From an uncultured Flavobacterium sp. (GTDB lineage Bacteria > Bacteroidota > Bacteroidia > Flavobacteriales > Flavobacteriaceae), in assembly GCA_913061465.1 (NCBI GenBank), contig CAJXSU010000020.1:1-33416 (forward strand): a stretch of DNA of 33,416 nt, written 5' to 3'. Shown in pieces: positions 33,067 to 33,416 of this stretch. Below the pieces are notes generated by a model. It was not told where the DNA came from and did no database searches. It saw only the letters and a program-made list of their open reading frames with translations. The translations under genes were made by a program, and so were the position numbers. Every line of letters begins with the position of its first letter. The first letter of the stretch is position 1.

Positions 33067-33416
33067 TTAAAATAGTGTAATTTGTCCGTCTTCATTGGTA
33101 TTTTCATCGTCTTTTGGAGGTGTTTTTTCATCGTCAGTTTCTTGTATTGTTTCTGAATGCTTAATTACTTCTTCCTCTACAACTTCTACCTCCTCTACTT
33201 CTGGATCTTCTGGCTCATCATAGGGTAATGATGCTAATAAATTAACTTGCTTAATTTTATCTGCTGTTAATTGATTGCCTTGTGCCTTAATCCCTTTAAT
33301 CGCAATAAATTCTTCAAAATTAACTTCCTTATTCTCTAAAGAACGCTTAGAAAAAACAACTTCAGCAATAGGTCTATAATCAACCACAATAATCTCTAAT
33401 TGAGATTTTGAATGAT
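33067..33416 (-). CDS. parC: DNA topoisomerase IV / gyrase subunit A, C-terminal end (5' part outside window)
   Basis: The frame is open to the window edge; 115 C-terminal residues are visible. SQLEIIVVDYRPIAEVVF followed by NFEEFIAIKGIKAQGNQL matches, from memory, the C-terminal end of the Bacteroidota topoisomerase IV/gyrase A subunit. The final segment is a long acidic linker (rich in Glu, Asp and Val) that ends in GQITLF. Subunit A cuts and rejoins DNA with ParE/GyrB, decatenating daughter chromosomes; the catalytic Tyr lies outside the window. Which of gyrA and parC this is cannot be settled from the tail alone. A GTG at 33387 is internal, not a start. Confidence 0.8.
   Translation of the reverse strand, partial: HSKSQLEIIVVDYRPIAEVVFSKRSLENKEVNFEEFIAIKGIKAQGNQLTADKIKQVNLLASLPYDEPEDPEVEEVEVVEEEVIKHSETIQETDDEKTPPKDDENTNEDGQITLF

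Noticed and set aside
33067..33387. Separate small acidic protein starting at GTG 33387
   Set aside because: The frame is open upstream to the window edge and the sequence matches the C-terminal end of topoisomerase subunit A.
1..33416. Mobile element, CRISPR array, toxin-antitoxin pair, defence or biosynthetic cluster
   Set aside because: No transposase, integrase, spaced direct repeats, toxin-like small gene pair or modular biosynthetic gene was found; composition is uniform and the genes are core functions.

Overview
The window is an AT-rich (roughly 30% GC), densely coding stretch of a Bacteroidota chromosome, most likely from a marine Flavobacteriaceae (Polaribacter/Tenacibaculum/Lutibacter-like). 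Four things point there: Bacteroidota-restricted families (DUF3810, DUF4290, an OstA-like protein, a secreted protein usually mislabelled asparagine synthetase B); repeated TAnnTTTG promoter boxes upstream of genes; no clear Shine-Dalgarno sequences; and a Bacteroidota-style topoisomerase subunit A tail ending in GQITLF. I see no insertion sequence, prophage, tRNA, CRISPR array or plasmid gene. This is core genome, not an accessory island.

Layout. Positions 1-5754 (minus): dnaB, then an S9 peptidase, a secreted GATase-like protein of unknown role, and the N-terminal transketolase subunit (cut by the window edge). Positions 5894-14256 (plus): a DUF3810 membrane metallopeptidase-like protein; two secreted amidohydrolase-fold proteins 3 nt apart; and an rRNA/tRNA methyltransferase - polyphosphate glucokinase - STE24-type protease run. 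Positions 14376-21245 (plus): bifunctional Rel, a Fur-family regulator, purA, an OstA-like LPS-transport protein and a class III aminotransferase, ending at a bidirectional terminator shared with aconitase. Positions 21307-30430 (minus): aconitase, RNase P RNA, dnaJ-grpE, murA, DUF4290 and a PcrA/UvrD helicase. Positions 30543-32660 (plus): two small unknown membrane proteins and an orphan metal/siderophore-type binding lipoprotein. Positions 32667-33416 (minus): DUF2834 and the 3' end of topoisomerase IV/gyrase subunit A.

The genes serve housekeeping: replication and repair (dnaB, pcrA, parC), central carbon metabolism (transketolase, aconitase, glucokinase), stringent response and purine synthesis (rel, purA), chaperones (grpE, dnaJ) and envelope building (murA, OstA-like).

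I did not find a convincing new multi-gene system. The points most worth a second look are single-protein oddities. MurA has Asp instead of the fosfomycin-target Cys. DnaJ has lost one of its two zinc centres. Two amidohydrolase-fold domains lack the HxH metal ligands. The secreted 'asparagine synthetase B' has no synthetase motif. The Fur homologue lacks the CxxC zinc site. At the DNA level, a TTAACAAG-type motif recurs between genes, and promoter boxes lie so close to some start codons that leaderless mRNAs are implied.
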